The translations under genes were made by a program, and so were the position numbers. The notes below the pieces were generated by a model, which was not told the DNA's origin, did no database searches, and saw nothing but the letters and a program-made list of their open reading frames with translations. 37,495 nucleotides of DNA from Choristocarpus tenellus KU-1152 (Eukaryota > Phaeophyceae). The stretch spans positions 1-37,495 of the forward strand of contig CAXNAD020000038.1 in NCBI GenBank assembly GCA_964200185.2. Direction: 5' to 3'. Position 1 is the stretch's first letter. Each line of letters opens with the position of its first letter. Positions 23,701 through 28,338 of the stretch are shown here, piece by piece.

Positions 23701-26331
23701 ATCTTGCTTGAAGCAAATGCACTCAAGAACTTGATCCTTACCCTGTGCACCAAGACAAAGACATCTGTTAGTCCACTCTCTTCAGCTTTCATCTCCAATT
23801 CAAGATAATGTAGTACAACCCCAACACTTGCAGAGAGAGGATGACTTAGCCCTCCACCACCATCACGATTGTATGACTTGGCTATGTCGCTTGATATATT
23901 CCACCCCCCCTCCTCATCAGCCTCACTTGTGCTAACATGATAATCAATTGTATGCATGAACATAGACATTCCTTTTGCAACCTCAAAATAAAAAACTATT
24001 TATTCACAAGATCAATGACTACCAATACAGTTCTATTACTCCTACCCCAAGACAGACCACAAATCCCTTCCTATTCCTCCATTCAGGTCACAGTATGTCT
24101 CTATAACCTCACAAAGTTGCCTCAACCTAATCCAATCATCTATTTCTTCTCCCCTATACACCCACCTACAACATGCACACACCCCCTGCTGGACTTCATC
24201 CCTCACCCCTACCCCCCTACCACCCCCAAGCCTTGAAGTACACATATACAAGTGATGAATTTCAATTCTTCCCTTCTTTCACCTAGCACCATCCTCATCG
24301 TCTGTCAGCCTCTGAAGGGCAATTTCCTTCACTTCATAATAACGCCTGATGCAGCGACGGCAAACCCCAAGTTGGGCGTCTGCCACTTCCCAAACCAATG
24401 GCAACACAGTAGTGGAATCCGAGCTTCACATGTGTTTTTTAAGAAGGGAGATACGTACTCCAGATGAATGGAAACAAGGATTCAAGGATATTGTCGGGCT
24501 ACATTGTACAGAAAGCAAAGTTCAAAATCATTTACATAAGTACATTTGATTTGAAATAGCTCCTGTGTGATACATACACCAGCAGAGATATTTCTTGTCA
24601 CGTTGATAACCAGTAGGGTGTATTTCCCCCTCTGCAAAAAAAAAGAATTTCCTCAATAACCTCAGTTTCACAGCATGATTTTCCACATCTTACAGCGAAT
24701 GTTACTGCAACAGCAAATGGCACCACCGGAGGTAAACTAAATGCGACAAAGTACAGATGGAACCAATCAAACATAGGAAGGGAGAGGAATGATCAGAGGC
24801 AAGTCCTGTTGCATAGGGCGGGTTAGGGTTAGGGTTTCATTACAGGTAGTTTCAATTAGCAAATGTGTTCATTAAGGTAGAGGAGCGGGTACCAAATACT
24901 GTTACATAGGGTGGGGAGAGTGTGCAGGGCAATAGGTTGAGACAACAGCAGGAGACGACAGACCAGGGGCCATGGTGTATGCTCTTCTGTGCATGTAGGC
25001 ATGGCTGCAGGACACAGAGGACAGGAAAGGTTAGGGAAACAGTACATAAACCACATGTGCAAAATTGAAAGAGGGAGGGAAGAGGGCATCATGATCTTTG
25101 AGTGGTTCAATGAATGCCCGTGAAGACATTCTTGCTCTCTACAGAAAGCAGTGCATACAGAGCAAAACATCTCAATGAGTAGAGGCTCTTGAGAGTACAA
25201 AGTTGTGCAGTGGTTAATGGACTATTCACAGTAGCGACCTTGGAGGGCTAGGCCAATCAACCTCGGTTGATCTCCAATACATCATTACGTACTTGTCACC
25301 CCAAGCATCATCCAGCTCCTCCTCAAGACTCCCCAATGAAAACAGCATCTCTGTCATGGCATCGATGTATCTTTTGTGTCGAACAACAGCCACAGCAGAA
25401 GGGGACGATAGGAAAACGATTAGAACAATCGGGTGGGCTTAACATGGATGATCTGCCAGTGAACGGGCTTCGGCATAGACAAGTCCAATGTAGCTCTATA
25501 AAGTCGTTCCAACCATGAAAAAATGGAGGGTCCTTACACGAAGAGATATGGCAGGTTTTGATCGGATGTGATCAGTGAAGTGTAAAATTTCGTCTATATT
25601 CCGTTAGAGTGTGGGCACTGACACAACCGGTTACGATACAGCAACATACACAGAGGACGCCCTGCAAGACGGTTCGAATCATCGGTTTGGGGTGGGAGAA
25701 ATAATCCAGTATCATCGAAGCTAAAATCCATTACCGAAACTGAATGACAATGCAATTCGAGGCCTAATAACTAGCCCAAGCAATATCTCCAGAAGGAGAG
25801 AAAATGCGAAATACGCATACTTCGCTTGATGGCTACGTGACGTCCTTGCCTTTGTAGTACTGGAAGGCGCAGGTTAATCGTGATGTAGACACTATCAATA
25901 CGGTTAATCGCTCCACTGGGTCCCTCATCATCTTACCGGCACCACCAGTGTACGGGATCTCGCAATAAGATGGTACCTAATTCCTCGAAGAATGATCTCG
26001 ACTCCCTCGGTACTCCCCCCTCAAACAGTTGCTGGAGGTCTTCTTGCAATGTCCTAGGTGATGTCAGGGTACTGCTAGTGTTGAATTGCTTCGATTGTTC
26101 AAGAATCTCAGAGGCCGATGAACGAACAGCTTCATGTGTACTACCAGAGTTCGGTGTTTGAGTGCTCGAGGGTGTGGAACCATGATCGACGCCGTCGTGA
26201 AGGATTAGGCCTGCAATATCTTCGTCATCGTCGTCACTAAACACTGAAATCACCCCCTCGCTATCAGCAGATGTGCCTCCACCCTCAGCATCTGTGTCAC
26301 TTGACAGCGATATCACATCATCGTCGTCCAT
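1977..26331 (-). CDS. SEN1: SEN1/senataxin-type RNA:DNA helicase, 5' part of gene (15 exons, runs off left edge)
   Basis: This is the N-terminal half of a senataxin/Sen1-family superfamily 1 helicase. Such proteins are nuclear, act in transcription termination and unwind R-loops. Exons in transcript order: 26331-25937, 24423-24283, 23931-23742, 23358-23238, about 22709-22400, 21209-20980, 19240-18898, 18434-18318, 18129-16917, 16029-15893, 9694-9399, about 6846-6338, 5686-4277, 3726-2978, 2383-1977. Splice phases match at nearly every join. Family landmarks appear in the right order: an HWWC...VCRRC...YY block, MLSYPSLLL, PGVFALLVNRDPEARAWA, VIELGLF, LLGPRMW, and finally KVPTLFQS...Y..VFESLLLEE, which begins the helicase stalk. 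About 2,190 codons precede the core, more than in human senataxin, because of Gly/Ser/Lys-rich inserts. The Walker motifs are not in the window and must lie left of position 1. Family assignment is strong; some exon edges are inferred. Confidence 0.88.
2978..3726 (-). CDS. SEN1: SEN1 exon 14 (Gly/Lys/Arg-rich linker with one ordered block)
   Basis: The acceptor TTTTGGCAG|GA is in phase 1. The linker starts NLPGPSSKVQEENVSSL and runs into a (Gly-Lys)5 tract made by a CCCTTG repeat on the + strand at 3609-3634. An ordered block follows: AKKSAMAHLSATVRAATNPS, then LESRTKAFHRLVLSAWLPSE. Next are RG/RGG-like repeats (RRGSGFRGKGRSENRGGGGR), then GGGGLLDVVLPK. The donor CCCAAG|GTAAAT is in phase 0. 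RG-rich linkers bind RNA in many nuclear proteins; that role is inferred here. The block before the stalk matches the position of the short conserved segment preceding Sen1 helicase cores. Confidence 0.82.
4141..4216. repeat. Poly-C tracts (31 and 18 bases) in SEN1 intron 13
   Basis: A run of 31 C at 4141-4171 and one of 18 C at 4199-4216, then (CA)n. On the SEN1 sense strand these are poly-G runs, so the pre-mRNA carries long G tracts. Confidence 0.95.
4277..5686 (-). CDS. SEN1: SEN1 exon 13 (1.4 kb, last helices then long disordered linker)
   Basis: The acceptor CTTCTTACAG|GA fits phase 1. It begins SAFRRSEALWLAPLLDWVTT and then WLPAAIRRDAALFVTESLLP, clearly helical. The remaining roughly 400 residues are low complexity: Asn/Ser/His-rich, proline-rich, then Gly/Lys/Arg/Ser-rich, with basic clusters such as PPKRRGG and SSKRKDAKSS. 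This matches the family plan, where a long disordered linker separates the N-terminal domain from the helicase. The donor GCAGCAG|GTAATG is in phase 1. The upstream open frame to 5969 is pyrimidine-tract translation, not coding. Confidence 0.82.
6338..6846 (-). CDS. SEN1: SEN1 exon 12 (edges uncertain)
   Basis: The exon reads QILGALGTMGPHLGFRIWGK and LLKAVGILAPRSLLP, then a Glu/Lys-rich acidic linker (EMEEGEVKEEEVKVRGEQG), then LWVSLEAFWEFAFLVVIPE and EALSPLFGTLKRYL. This fits the final helices of the senataxin N-terminal domain ('FWDKLNLFL', then 'LQSCLKQIIRN'). The start ACATGAG|A fits phase 2; CAG|ATA four bases further would be phase 0. The end is either CAGA|GTGTGT (6338, phase 1, fits exon 13) or AAGAG|GTATTT (6361, a better donor but phase 2). 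Confidence 0.65.
7786..8135 (-). pseudogene. Degenerate two-frame ORF, possible relic
   Basis: The minus strand reads FHDRDFTQGRAKEGDVLLVR, then VTVNRHLMTIVPS, to a stop near 8005. It continues in another frame as SLVPQDSHTLRVQIRRLELC and GTIGQVLPPQQG. One frameshift would join the halves. It lies in a SEN1 intron and has no matching splice sites. Origin unknown; mobile-element decay is the simplest reading. Confidence 0.25.
8548..8811. repeat. Diverged direct duplication (about 82 bp, copies 180 bp apart)
   Basis: 8548-8630 and 8728-8811 share CAGCCTCAGA(C/T)TGAC, then TTCAGT, CAGAAATCTT, and ATTCAA(T/C)GCCT(T/A)GAAGCTC. The copies are clearly homologous but well diverged, suggesting an old tandem duplication. 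Confidence 0.65.
9399..9694 (-). CDS. SEN1: SEN1 exon 11 (hidden exon without usable start codon)
   Basis: The acceptor TCTCTCTAG|TTA is in phase 0. The exon reads LLLVKNPGIQSRELKDLLER and SCKDWGSGE, then a Gly/Asn-rich acidic loop, then GVAWLISRLPRECINAMWGS and ARARISRREVGGRSG. The frame is open for 98 codons and ends at TCTGG|GTATGT, a consensus donor in phase 2. It follows exon 10 in phase after an intron of about 6.2 kb. I recognise no named motif, but composition and splice sites match the other exons. Confidence 0.7.
10200..12770. repeat. Old diverged repeat family, at least three copies
   Basis: Two well-matched copies lie at about 10650-10965 and 12410-12760. Shared landmarks in order are AAGGAGTTAACC/AAGGAGCTAACC, TTTCAG(G/C)ACCA, GAACGCCTT/GATGCCTTAGGG, ACATCTAGTT, AGCCCTTCA(G/A)TGT, AACAACGGTATC/ACCAACGATATC and TAGCCCT..GA(A/C). 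A partial third copy runs about 10395-10590, and the AAGGAGTTAA landmark recurs near 10211. Spacing and decay suggest ancient insertions or a decayed LTR-like pair about 1.77 kb apart. Confidence 0.6.
13668..13726. repeat. AAT/TAA trinucleotide microsatellite
   Basis: An almost perfect (AAT)n run followed by two AAC variants. It translates to poly-Asn on + and poly-Ile on minus, an artefact of the repeat. Confidence 0.95.
15052..15270. repeat. 21-bp minisatellite, ten copies
   Basis: The unit is TGTATTTGTATTGACTTGTAG. The core GACTTGTAG recurs at exact 21-bp spacing from about 15058 to 15255. Variants (TGTG for TGTA; GTACTG for GTATTG) are clustered, three adjacent copies sharing GTACTG, as expected from local copy expansion. 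Because 21 is divisible by three and the unit has no stops in several frames, it makes long spurious ORFs on both strands with 7-residue repeats. Confidence 0.95.
15893..16029 (-). CDS. SEN1: SEN1 exon 10 (short hidden exon)
   Basis: The acceptor TTGCTTAG|GG starts with two bases and fits the phase 1 end of exon 9. The exon reads EMTLLAAGASGAVALQELR, then SEFFDHQLTLFLPYLQRLSD and MVSTQG. The donor CAGGGG|GTGAGG is in phase 0. The amphipathic helices continue the N-terminal domain and resemble the 'TEFFLLILVSVIEL' part of senataxin. Phases agree on both sides (exons 9 and 11), which supports this 45-residue piece. Confidence 0.72.
16030..16916. other. SEN1 intron 9 (0.9 kb)
   Basis: It holds a perfect 15-bp tandem duplication (AGGACTTGAATCCTG at 16083-16112) and degenerate telomere-like CCTAA/CGAACCC repeats near 16648-16685. 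A minus open frame near 16530-16450 (LTHVHNVLRQWAKPSLQEEL) has a phase-fitting acceptor but ends in TAA without a donor. Confidence 0.5.
16917..18129 (-). CDS. SEN1: SEN1 exon 9 (1.2 kb, central N-terminal domain)
   Basis: The acceptor CTATATAG|GTC is in phase 0. The exon opens with VCGCLAGLLRLLGPRMW, matching 'LHCFMVILDRLGSKVW' of senataxin. Helical blocks follow, with Gly- and Ser-rich loops between them: DLLYALQRCCHD, VVRRALDLVQLLV, LTFLCQELRALDREF, AYRRTMLVILRQCYEELPYS, LEDWGPQLAYAVADRAFAAG, and MQWHVMEVWSFVLRTLD. A basic patch KQKQRRWWLPSHLHR could aid nuclear import. It ends VHTSIIAAHGSLALVPSG at TTCAG|GTGAGG, phase 1. The alternation of helices and loops fits a helical-repeat scaffold that in Sen1 binds protein partners. 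Confidence 0.85.
18318..18434 (-). CDS. SEN1: SEN1 exon 8 (39 codons)
   Basis: The acceptor CCTCTTATAG|CTT follows a C-rich pyrimidine tract and is in phase 0. The exon reads LLDSSAAQLLVDAFPSLVD, then LTLQRIDDG...PLFLQ. The donor TTGCAG|GTGAGA is near-consensus and in phase 0. It corresponds to the senataxin stretch with 'MQSILHTMERE...DPFW'. It lies in a different frame from the longest ORF over the region, so it is easily overlooked. Confidence 0.8.
18898..19240 (-). CDS. SEN1: SEN1 exon 7 (VIELGLF motif, Gly/Glu-rich tail)
   Basis: The acceptor GATGGCAG|T (phase 2) completes the Gly codon of exon 6. The exon reads FIMDKWVPVIELGLFQNGDD; the VIELGL core is identical to human senataxin. Then comes a His/Arg-rich helix (CEHRHRHVGESRVAGEVG) and a long Gly-, then Glu/Lys/Arg-rich stretch from about 19045 to 18930. 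The exon closes with HWSGLHVALQ at CTACAG|GTGTGG, phase 0. The low-complexity stretch probably marks a loop between helices. Confidence 0.85.
19241..20979. other. SEN1 intron 6 (1.7 kb)
   Basis: It is AT-rich, with a long (TA)n tract at 20420-20459, a shorter one at 20762-20780, and several 10-13 base A-runs. No convincing exon or RNA gene was seen. Confidence 0.55.
20420..20459. repeat. (TA)n microsatellite
   Basis: An uninterrupted TA run of about 20 units inside SEN1 intron 6. Confidence 0.97.
20980..21209 (-). CDS. SEN1: SEN1 exon 6 (PGVFALLVNRDPEARAWA motif)
   Basis: A long pyrimidine tract ends in CACCTCTAG|GTG, phase 0. The exon reads VNGIGNSECFIGRGWNRHW, then PGVFALLVNRDPEARAWA, then SVYRESLRFGRRVAS. 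This is the best single diagnostic of the family: senataxin has 'HPGIYLFLVHPNEMVRRWA' in the same relative place, and Sen1 N-termini share the 'D...R.WA' helix pair. The donor GAGG|GTAAGT is near-consensus, phase 2. Confidence 0.88.
21210..22399. other. SEN1 intron 5 (1.2 kb)
   Basis: It contains a short tandem array near 22246-22290 (ACAACAAAAAAGTCACAC, about 2.5 copies). The 3' end carries the long pyrimidine tract of the exon 6 acceptor. Nothing else is recognised. Confidence 0.5.
22400..22709 (-). CDS. SEN1: SEN1 exon 5 (MLSYPSLLL motif)
   Basis: The exon reads EVVLAEQLQARESRRLEKAF, a Gly/Ala-rich insert, then ETMAVHAFWEMLSYPSLLL, a poly-Gly run, and ALRLEKAFRKALSE. The motif matches 'LLEILKYPYLLLHERV..LCVEAL' of senataxin. 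Three acceptors sit within six bases: CAG|A at 22709, CCAG|AG at 22705 and AGAG|GTG at 22703. They serve phases 2, 1 and 0. The donor GGAG|GTGAGG is strong and in phase 0. The phrase RLEKAF occurs at both ends of the exon, as if from a short internal duplication. Confidence 0.78.
23238..23358 (-). CDS. SEN1: SEN1 probable exon 4
   Basis: The acceptor ATGCTAG|AAT is in phase 0 and matches exon 3. The exon reads NFFELAGISIGRGALQSG and then a Gly/Ser/Ala-rich stretch to PDQHQISLL. The donor, TTGG|GTTACA (phase 1), is weak. It joins in frame to exon 5 only if exon 5 starts at 22705. An alternative donor, CCCT|GTAGCA in phase 2 further down (about 23213), would join to 22709. I see no family motif here, so this exon is less certain than its neighbours. 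Confidence 0.45.
23742..23931 (-). CDS. SEN1: SEN1 exon 3 (HYLELEMKAEESG helix)
   Basis: The exon reads SEADEEGGWNISSDI, a short Gly run, then VGVVLHYLELEMKAEESG and DVFVLVHR. The last part lines up with the senataxin segment 'HFEKSMKAEIG..DELYIV'. Two acceptors fit the incoming phase 2: GTTAG|C (start 23931) and ACAAG|T (start 23925). They differ by two codons and both give Ser at the join. The donor is CACAGG|GTAAGG, phase 0. Confidence 0.7.
24283..24423 (-). CDS. SEN1: SEN1 exon 2 (VCRRC...RYYEVKE block)
   Basis: The acceptor GTGAAG|C restores the codon split by exon 1. The 141-nt exon reads SDSTTVLPLVWEVADAQ and then LGVCRRCIRRYYEVKE. This is equivalent to the CxxC...YH..R block near the senataxin N-terminus. 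Together with the HWWC of exon 1 it may form a small metal-binding site. The donor is GCTAG|GTGAAA, phase 2. No ATG-initiated ORF of useful length covers this exon, so simple ORF calling misses it. Confidence 0.78.
24424..25936. other. SEN1 intron 1 (1.5 kb)
   Basis: It contains GGTTAGGGTTAGGGTTTCAT at about 24822, an interstitial telomere-like motif. A minus open frame at 24856-25200, rich in Cys and Pro, reads like chance. GGTTCGAATC near 25674 resembles a tRNA T-arm, but no cloverleaf can be built. Confidence 0.5.
25937..26331 (-). CDS. SEN1: SEN1 exon 1 (start codon, acidic SIM-like N-terminus)
   Basis: The first in-frame ATG is at 26331-26329 and opens with MDDDD. Two short hydrophobic cores beside acidic runs follow (VISLSSD and VISVFSDDDDED), resembling SUMO-interacting motifs. 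A Ser/Thr-rich stretch then leads to a helical segment (LFEGGVPRESRSFFEEL) and ends at RDPVHWWC. The donor is CCG|GTAAGA, in phase 2. The next exon supplies the single missing base, making Arg. Fungal and animal Sen1 proteins have a similar tryptophan-cysteine motif at this position. The frame is open upstream of the ATG but has no earlier ATG. Confidence 0.8.
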
Positions 26332-26835
26332 GTTGTTTATGGATGTTTGTATGCCATGTGGGACCCGTTGTGAATTCGTCCTTGTTGTTAGCCACGCCAA
26401 AGGTCAACCATCTGCAGCACTCCCACCGTCATTTACTATCGTCGACCGAGGCTGTCGAGCCTTCAGCTAACAACCATAGGATTATTTATCCTTTGAACAA
26501 CTACCAACATAGAAAACTCTTGTGTTTTTGGTTTGTAGAGTAATAATTTGGACTTGTAAGGGTTGACACCCACAATAAGAAACTATCATGTTGATCTTCT
26601 TTCAAAATCAGGTTTACAATAAAATTTAGTGGAATATTTTGAATTGGTTTCAGGTACGTGTTCTGACTAGTGTTTACTATGTCCTACTATCAAGTTAACC
26701 CTGACGACCTGTGCAAGTCCAGATTTTGCGTATTCTTGAGTTGCTGAGGTGGTGAGTGAGGTATGTAAGCCTGATTACTGGGCGCACAACCTCGGGAAAC
26801 TTCTATCGAGAGAGATTGTGAGTGACTGCTCAATC
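26332..26835. promoter_or_regulatory. Divergent intergenic region between SEN1 and the lumen-protein gene
   Basis: Only 504 bp separate the two start codons, which face away from each other, so both 5' UTRs and promoters must fit here unless non-coding first exons exist. The centre (about 26480-26660) is AT-rich. No certain TATA box or shared motif is seen. A bidirectional promoter is a reasonable inference. Confidence 0.5.
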
Positions 26836-27327
26836 ATGAAAGGACCACAAGCTCGTGTATGGAACTTCCTTTTCTTGTTGGTGCTGTCAAATAGGGCGGC
26901 GGTGGTACAGGGTTTTGCCATGAAGACTGTTGCTCCTACGTGCAATAGAAATGACACACCTTTTGGTCGCGGGGCGGCCCTTCGAAAAGCGGCGATGGGT
27001 ATCTCGGCTTCCCTCTATCTTGGGGCACCCGCTGCACAGGCTATGAGTCCCAAGCAAAAGGCAGAGGAGCTCTATCGCATTTGGAATCAATTAGAAGCAG
27101 ACGAAGGACTGGGTGAGTTAGCCTCACCGGAGGGAGGAAAGACGATTCCACCAGTACTGGCGCTGATTCCGATCGTGAGACTACGACTCATCCTAGACAT
27201 TATAGACTCAAAACTCCACGACCAAGCAAGCTGGGAAGACGCGGCAAGGATTTTAGCTGGCGAGGACTTCAAGAAGAAAAACTTCAAGCGGGCCTTTAAC
27301 GCCTATAGCGACAACATATATTATTTG
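26836..27327 (+). CDS. Lumen protein exon 1
   Basis: The start ATG at 26836 is chosen because it begins exactly at a signal peptide; the frame is open upstream only through non-ATG codons. The exon encodes 164 residues: the complete targeting presequence plus the first half of the mature domain, ending SDNIYYL. The donor is TATTTG|GTGAGAAG. Reading through the donor hits a stop four codons later, so unspliced RNA would give a truncated protein. Confidence 0.82.
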
Positions 27328-28338
27328 GTGAGAAGATAGTTGTTTCAGGGATAAAGATGCAAAGATTGGTTACATATCGATCTATTTCAAGTGTGGGCGT
27401 TAGGCGCTAGAACGAAAATCTGTGCATCTCTCAAGTACCCCTTATATGTAGTGCTGTATCCTACGAACCCCAAAACCCGCGACGTAGAGGCAAACTGTAC
27501 TTCTAGATGAGATAAGCCTTTTGCACGGGCATGGGGAATGGTTCTTGGACTCGCCATCTTACCCAACTATCCCTTTGGTACCCACCCTCCTTCATATCCT
27601 TTCAAAGTAATACAAAACAAGGAGCTCACCGCAGGTGGGTATGTGGAGATCCTGCCTGAAAGCGTTTTTCGAGATTATCTAAAACTTTTTTCGTTAAGGA
27701 AATCACTGAGACTGAGATTGAGCATTCAGGAACAACCCTTTAGATAGTTGGATACTATTGCATTGTCTGTGAAGTGTACAGCAACCGTTCAGACAAACTG
27801 CAATGCTTTGTAATGTAGGCGATAAAAACCGTAGATAGAATGAAACAGCTCTACTGCACAACTCTCCTTTGACCATCATAGAAAGGATGTGCCGTGATTG
27901 GGATGTCATCCATGGATCACATCAACAATCCTGCAGTCCCACACTCCCCCCAAACCCCTCGACCACCTCCAGCCGGGCTCTGATCGAGAAAACAAGTACC
28001 TGCAGGGTGGAGCGACCCCGAGTACTCGCCAAACACTGCAATACCTCCTGAGGAATGAAGCTATTGACAACATTGATGGACTCAGTGCTGAGGTCAACTA
28101 TCTTATTCGAGAACGAGGAGAGGTGACTGTCCAGGCAGGAGAGTCTGAAGGGCAGAAGGGGGCAAAGGAGACAAGTACTGGGGAGGGGGGAGGGGGGGAC
28201 CTAGATACCACAGACATGTGGTACTACCTCTCCAAGGCAAAAGAAAGCTTTGATCGCTATCTGGGCATGGTTACTGCGTCTGAGGTGGATGGGGCTAGAG
28301 CTTATGCAAAGATGAATCTAGAGACTAAGCCCTTGTAA
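26836..28338 (+). CDS. Plastid (thylakoid-lumen) targeted protein, possibly PsbQ/Psb31-like; 2 exons
   Basis: The product is about 285 residues from exons 26836-27327 and 27973-28338, separated by a 645-bp phase-0 intron (TTG|GTGAGA ... CTCCAG|CCG). Residues 1-26 are a signal peptide (hydrophobic core FLFLLVL, cut VVQG|FA). A Ser/Thr/Arg-containing transit segment follows, then a second hydrophobic signal ending APAAQA|M at residue 69. This tripartite presequence predicts ER, plastid and thylakoid-lumen transit in a secondary red alga. The mature part is about 216 residues, mostly helical, with KRAFNAYSDNIYYL, RENKYLQGGATPSTRQTLQY, LLRNEAIDNIDGL and WYYLSKAKESFDRYLG. It resembles, from memory, lumenal four-helix-bundle proteins of diatoms (PsbQ/Psb31 class); that family call is tentative. 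A Gly/Glu-rich loop interrupts exon 2. Confidence 0.8.
27973..28338 (+). CDS. Lumen protein exon 2
   Basis: The acceptor ACCACCTCCAG|CCG is in phase 0 and gives the join NIYYL-PGSDRENKYLQGG. The exon encodes 121 residues and ends ETKPL, then TAA. A helix LLRNEAIDNIDGLSAEVNYL is followed by a Gly/Glu/Lys-rich loop with a G-run (28181-28198). The final helix runs WYYLSKAKESFDRYLGMVTA. The frame is also open a little upstream of the acceptor, but that part is proline-rich intron translation. Confidence 0.8.
   Translation, partial: PGSDRENKYLQGGATPSTRQTLQYLLRNEAIDNIDGLSAEVNYLIRERGEVTVQAGESEGQKGAKETSTGEGGGGDLDTTDMWYYLSKAKESFDRYLGMVTASEVDGARAYAKMNLETKPL

Noticed and set aside
24856-25200. Cys-rich minus ORF in SEN1 intron 1 as an extra exon
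   Set aside because: Exons 1 and 2 already join in phase without it, and it has no fitting splice sites.
25600-25700. Possible tRNA around GGTTCGAATC at about 25674
   Set aside because: No matching D-arm, anticodon arm or acceptor stem could be drawn upstream.
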